Origin: Rhodoluna sp.
GTDB lineage: Bacteria > Actinomycetota > Actinomycetes > Actinomycetales > Microbacteriaceae
Assembly: GCA_023260375.1 (NCBI GenBank)
Contig: JALQVK010000048.1
Span: 1 to 20,299 of the forward strand
Reading direction: 5' to 3'
Length of the DNA stretch: 20,299 nucleotides
How positions within the stretch are numbered: the stretch's first letter is position 1; the number at the start of each line of letters is the position of its first letter. A program made the translations under genes and the position numbers. A model generated the notes under the pieces. That model was given only the letters and a program-made list of their open reading frames with translations. It did no database searches and had not been told where the DNA came from. Positions 18,040-20,299 of this stretch are shown here, in pieces.

Positions 18040-19380
18040 TTCTCGGATTGCTTCCTCGAATACTTCTTGGTGACGGTCGACATCTGATTTGGTTGTGGTT
18101 GGACACATAAGTGCCATGTTGTGAAACGGAGTCAACAAGATTCCGCGATTCGCTAGGTAAAGGTGCAGATAGTCTTCCAACTCGGCATCGGCTGACTCAA
18201 AAGCTGCAGTGCCGGTAATTGGGTACGGTTTTGCAAAGCGGTACTCTGCGCGAGCACCGAGTTGGTTGATCGACCAAGGTAGGTCGTATTTGGAGAACAG
18301 TTCATTCACGCCGTCGGTGAAATAGGTTGCTAGGTCAATCATCGAATCAAAGCTCTCAGGAGTTAGAACTTTTTCGAGAGTTGCTCGCATAGCAGCAACC
18401 TGAAGAGGGTTGCCAGCCAGAGTTCCTCCAACGCCCCCCATGTCAACCAGGTCCAAATCGGTGCGTTCCAAAACACGAGCGGCAAAAGACTCCGACAAGC
18501 CATAGGTTCCAGTCGGAATGCCACCGGCAATGGCTTTACCAATCACAAAAACATCTGGTTCAAGGTTGTCGCGCTTGGTCATTCCGCCCCAACCAGCCGA
18601 GAACGTGTGAGTCTCGTCGATGATCAGAAGCGCATCGTACTTACGAGTAAGCTCGCGAACTCCCTCCAGGTAGCCGGGCTCGGGCAAAACGATACCAATG
18701 TTTGTGAGTGCTGGTTCCATGAGAACTGCCGCAACATCACCATTTTTCAGTTGGCGCTCAAGACCCTCTAGGTCATTGAACTCAGCAACACGCGAAGTTT
18801 CAGTCACGTCAACTGGCGAACCCACATTCCCAGGACGGCTCATACCTTCACCATCAGGACCAACAACTATGAGAGCCTCATCAACAGAGCCGTGGTAGCA
18901 ATACGCATTAAACAAAATCTTTGGCTTGCCGGTAATCGCACGAACCAAACGAATCGCCCACCGATTGGCATCGGTAGCAGTTAGTGAAAAACTCCACTTA
19001 GCCATTCCGAAACGTTCAGTTAGATTTCGAGCAACCCACTGTGCATCCTCGGTGGGCAACATGGTCGTCATGCCACCAAGGTCTTCTACACGTGACTTAA
19101 CGGCCGACACCACTTCCGGATGCGAGTGCCCAGCCATTGCTCCGGTGTCCCCCAGAGCAAAGTCGATGTATTCGTGTCCATCGATATCCCAGATTCGGTT
19201 TCCGTGAGCGCGATCAAGGTAGATCGGAAAGCCACCGGCCTTCTTATTCATCCAAGTCATGGGTACTCGACCAAACAAATTGTCGGATGCCTCATAGGCG
19301 GCTAGTGATTTGGGGTTCCTCTGGCGAAACAGAGACTGTTCTTGTGCGAAAAGTTCTGAAAGTCGGTTGCGGTCAATCAT
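18025..19380 (-). CDS. Class III PLP aminotransferase (glutamate-1-semialdehyde aminomutase-like)
   Basis: 451-residue fold-type I PLP enzyme that moves an amino group to or from a terminal or beta position. Features are the DIDGHEYIDFALGDTGAMAGHSHP block (about 65-88), YCYHGS (160-165), D255 in IIDETHTF binding the cofactor, and the Schiff-base lysine K282 in VFVIGKAIAGG. It resembles HemL and related omega or beta-amino acid transaminases. SLTATDANRWAIRLVR stands where HemL has a GSEATMxAIR-type block, so it is more likely a catabolic transaminase than the heme enzyme. I chose ATG at 19378-19380, with GGAG 7 bases upstream, over the in-frame TTG one codon earlier. It is divergent from a UbiA-like gene. 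The substrate is unknown. Confidence 0.88.
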   Translation of the reverse strand: MIDRNRLSELFAQEQSLFRQRNPKSLAAYEASDNLFGRVPMTWMNKKAGGFPIYLDRAHGNRIWDIDGHEYIDFALGDTGAMAGHSHPEVVSAVKSRVEDLGGMTTMLPTEDAQWVARNLTERFGMAKWSFSLTATDANRWAIRLVRAITGKPKILFNAYCYHGSVDEALIVVGPDGEGMSRPGNVGSPVDVTETSRVAEFNDLEGLERQLKNGDVAAVLMEPALTNIGIVLPEPGYLEGVRELTRKYDALLIIDETHTFSAGWGGMTKRDNLEPDVFVIGKAIAGGIPTGTYGLSESFAARVLERTDLDLVDMGGVGGTLAGNPLQVAAMRATLEKVLTPESFDSMIDLATYFTDGVNELFSKYDLPWSINQLGARAEYRFAKPYPITGTAAFESADAELEDYLHLYLANRGILLTPFHNMALMCPTTTKSDVDRHQEVFEEAIRELLGV

Positions 19381-19383
19381 CAA

Positions 19384-19542
19384 GATGCTCCATCTGAAGG
19401 GTCCCCCGTCAAAGCTTCACTGCTTCGACTACTGCCCGAATCCAGAGGATATTGCTTAAATACTAATAACGAATTACGTAACAAATACTCGAAATCTTAC
19501 GTCTTACGAAGGTCTGAGAATAAGATTCCTACTATGTATCGC
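19384..19542. promoter_or_regulatory. Divergent control region with repeated TTACG motifs
   Basis: An AT-rich gap between the aminotransferase and the UbiA-like gene. It holds the palindrome TTACGTAA (19474-19481) and two further TTACG copies at 19497-19501 and 19504-19508, the last two as a 7-base tandem (CTTACGTCTTACGAA). TACTAT at 19530-19535 is a plausible plus-strand -10. Repeated half-sites suggest a transcription-factor site, but no regulator is identified. Confidence 0.3.
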
Positions 19543-19572
19543 ATGAACCGGGGGGATCATGAAAAACCTTAG
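19543..19572 (+). CDS. Possible 9-codon leader ORF overlapping the start of the UbiA-like gene
   Basis: ATG at 19543 opens MNRGDHEKP and stops at TAG (19570-19572). TACTAT (19530-19535) ends 7 bases before the ATG, the same arrangement as the leaderless genes in this window. The UbiA-like ATG (19559) lies inside it in another frame, so ribosomes ending at the TAG could re-initiate on it. Very short, so chance is possible. Confidence 0.25.
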   Translation: MNRGDHEKP

Positions 19573-20299
19573 GCAGTATTTTGCCGAGCGTTTTCCAATT
19601 GGCTTAACCGCAACGCATGCATTTGCAACCTCGGCCATGCTCGTTGGTATTGCAGCTCTCAACCGACCTATTTACGAACGAATTTGGTCGGCAACGGCCA
19701 TTACCATCACGTTCTTCTTCTTCATGTTGCGCATGAGAGTGACCGATGAGTTCAAAGATCGCTCGCACGATAACCGGAATTATCCGAACCGCCCAGTCCA
19801 GCGCGGAATCATCACCACACGGCAACTTATTTCTATAGGCATAATCGCACTCACCACTGAATTGGGTTTTGCTTTCGCAGCAGGCGTCAGCACTGGTCAC
19901 CCAATCGCCATCATTTGGCACCTGAGCATCCTCGGCTATTCGGTTCTCACCCACTTTGAGTTTTTTGCAAAGGCCTTTTTAGAGCGTAACTTTAATTTCT
20001 ATTTTGTGATTCACCAACTGATTTTCATTCTTTACCCGGTTTGGGTTTTTTCGATTTGGAATACCGAGATCAACCCGAAAACTCTTGCTGGCGCAATTGC
20101 GTTCGTCGGCTTTATGTCTGCAATGGAAATTGTTCGTAAATATGAAATACGAAGAGACCCAGCCGGTGAAATTGTGATGGATACCTATTTGAGTGTTTGG
20201 AAAGCCGGCGCATTTTGGGCGATGTTCGCAATCACTGCAATCGGAGGTTGGCTCATACACTTTGCTGGTGGCAATCTGTTGCACACAGTCATCTCACTA
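19559..20299 (+). CDS. UbiA-family integral membrane prenyltransferase-like protein (3' end outside window)
   Basis: At least 247 residues of a very hydrophobic protein with about seven membrane segments visible. Residues 58-83 (RMRVTDEFKDRSHDNRNYPNRP onward) match the first aspartate-rich loop of UbiA enzymes (D63, D67), which binds the prenyl diphosphate through magnesium. Where the second aspartate-rich loop is expected, residues 190-210 read EIVRKYEIRRDPAGE then DTY, an atypical form. The family joins isoprenoid chains to aromatic or other acceptors in the membrane; the acceptor here is unknown. The ATG at 19559 follows a G-run (19550-19555), which is a poor but possible ribosome binding site, and overlaps a tiny upstream ORF. 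The reading frame is open to the window end. Confidence 0.75.
   Translation, partial: MKNLRQYFAERFPIGLTATHAFATSAMLVGIAALNRPIYERIWSATAITITFFFFMLRMRVTDEFKDRSHDNRNYPNRPVQRGIITTRQLISIGIIALTTELGFAFAAGVSTGHPIAIIWHLSILGYSVLTHFEFFAKAFLERNFNFYFVIHQLIFILYPVWVFSIWNTEINPKTLAGAIAFVGFMSAMEIVRKYEIRRDPAGEIVMDTYLSVWKAGAFWAMFAITAIGGWLIHFAGGNLLHTVISL

Overview
The window looks like a chromosomal stretch from a streamlined, mid-GC actinobacterium, probably an aquatic Microbacteriaceae-type genome of the Rhodoluna/Aquiluna kind. The genus is an inference from gene content and style, not a database match. The reasons are an ssb-like gene upstream of ettA, many genes that appear to be transcribed without a leader, very short intergenic gaps, overlapping convergent genes, and enzymes typical of heterotrophic actinobacteria.

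Layout. 1-98 is a short plus-strand piece of a repeat protein of the phage tail-fibre/head type. It abuts an ettA gene cut after about 448 of roughly 556 codons, and this junction is probably artificial. 88-2607 is minus-strand: ettA, an ssb paralogue and msrA, with a striking hairpin over the ettA ribosome binding site. 2630-3628 is an aldo/keto reductase facing right. 3625-6757 holds two secreted phosphodiester-glycosidase (NAGPA-type) proteins facing left. 6799-8112 is argG facing right. 8109-11096 is a large secreted GH13 amylase/pullulanase-like enzyme facing left, followed on the same strand by a thioredoxin-type glutathione peroxidase and a zinc-ribbon membrane protein. 12113-14445 is a two-gene unit: a PLP decarboxylase and an agmatine-deiminase-family enzyme. 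14442-17598 is a sugar/cyclitol module with a LacI-type regulator divergent from an IolE-like TIM-barrel enzyme and a Gfo/Idh/MocA dehydrogenase; a clear operator lies between the -35 and -10 boxes. 17608-18039 is a UPF0303 protein, 18025-19380 a class III aminotransferase facing left, and 19559 to the end a UbiA-like membrane prenyltransferase-family gene cut by the window edge.

How it works together. msrA and the peroxidase are oxidative-damage functions. The amylase and the two NAGPA proteins act outside the membrane on glycans. The LacI/IolE-like/Gfo-Idh set is a small inducible catabolic operon. argG makes arginine precursor, and the decarboxylase/deiminase pair could consume arginine through agmatine.

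The most notable signals are in expression architecture. Eight genes have a TANNNT box ending 6-7 bases before the start codon and no convincing ribosome binding site, as expected for leaderless mRNAs; in one the stop codon of the upstream gene forms the box. Three of the four convergent gene pairs overlap by exactly 4 bp with interlocked stop codons. No tRNA, rRNA, CRISPR array or insertion sequence was seen, and no stretch longer than 300 bases lacks a gene.
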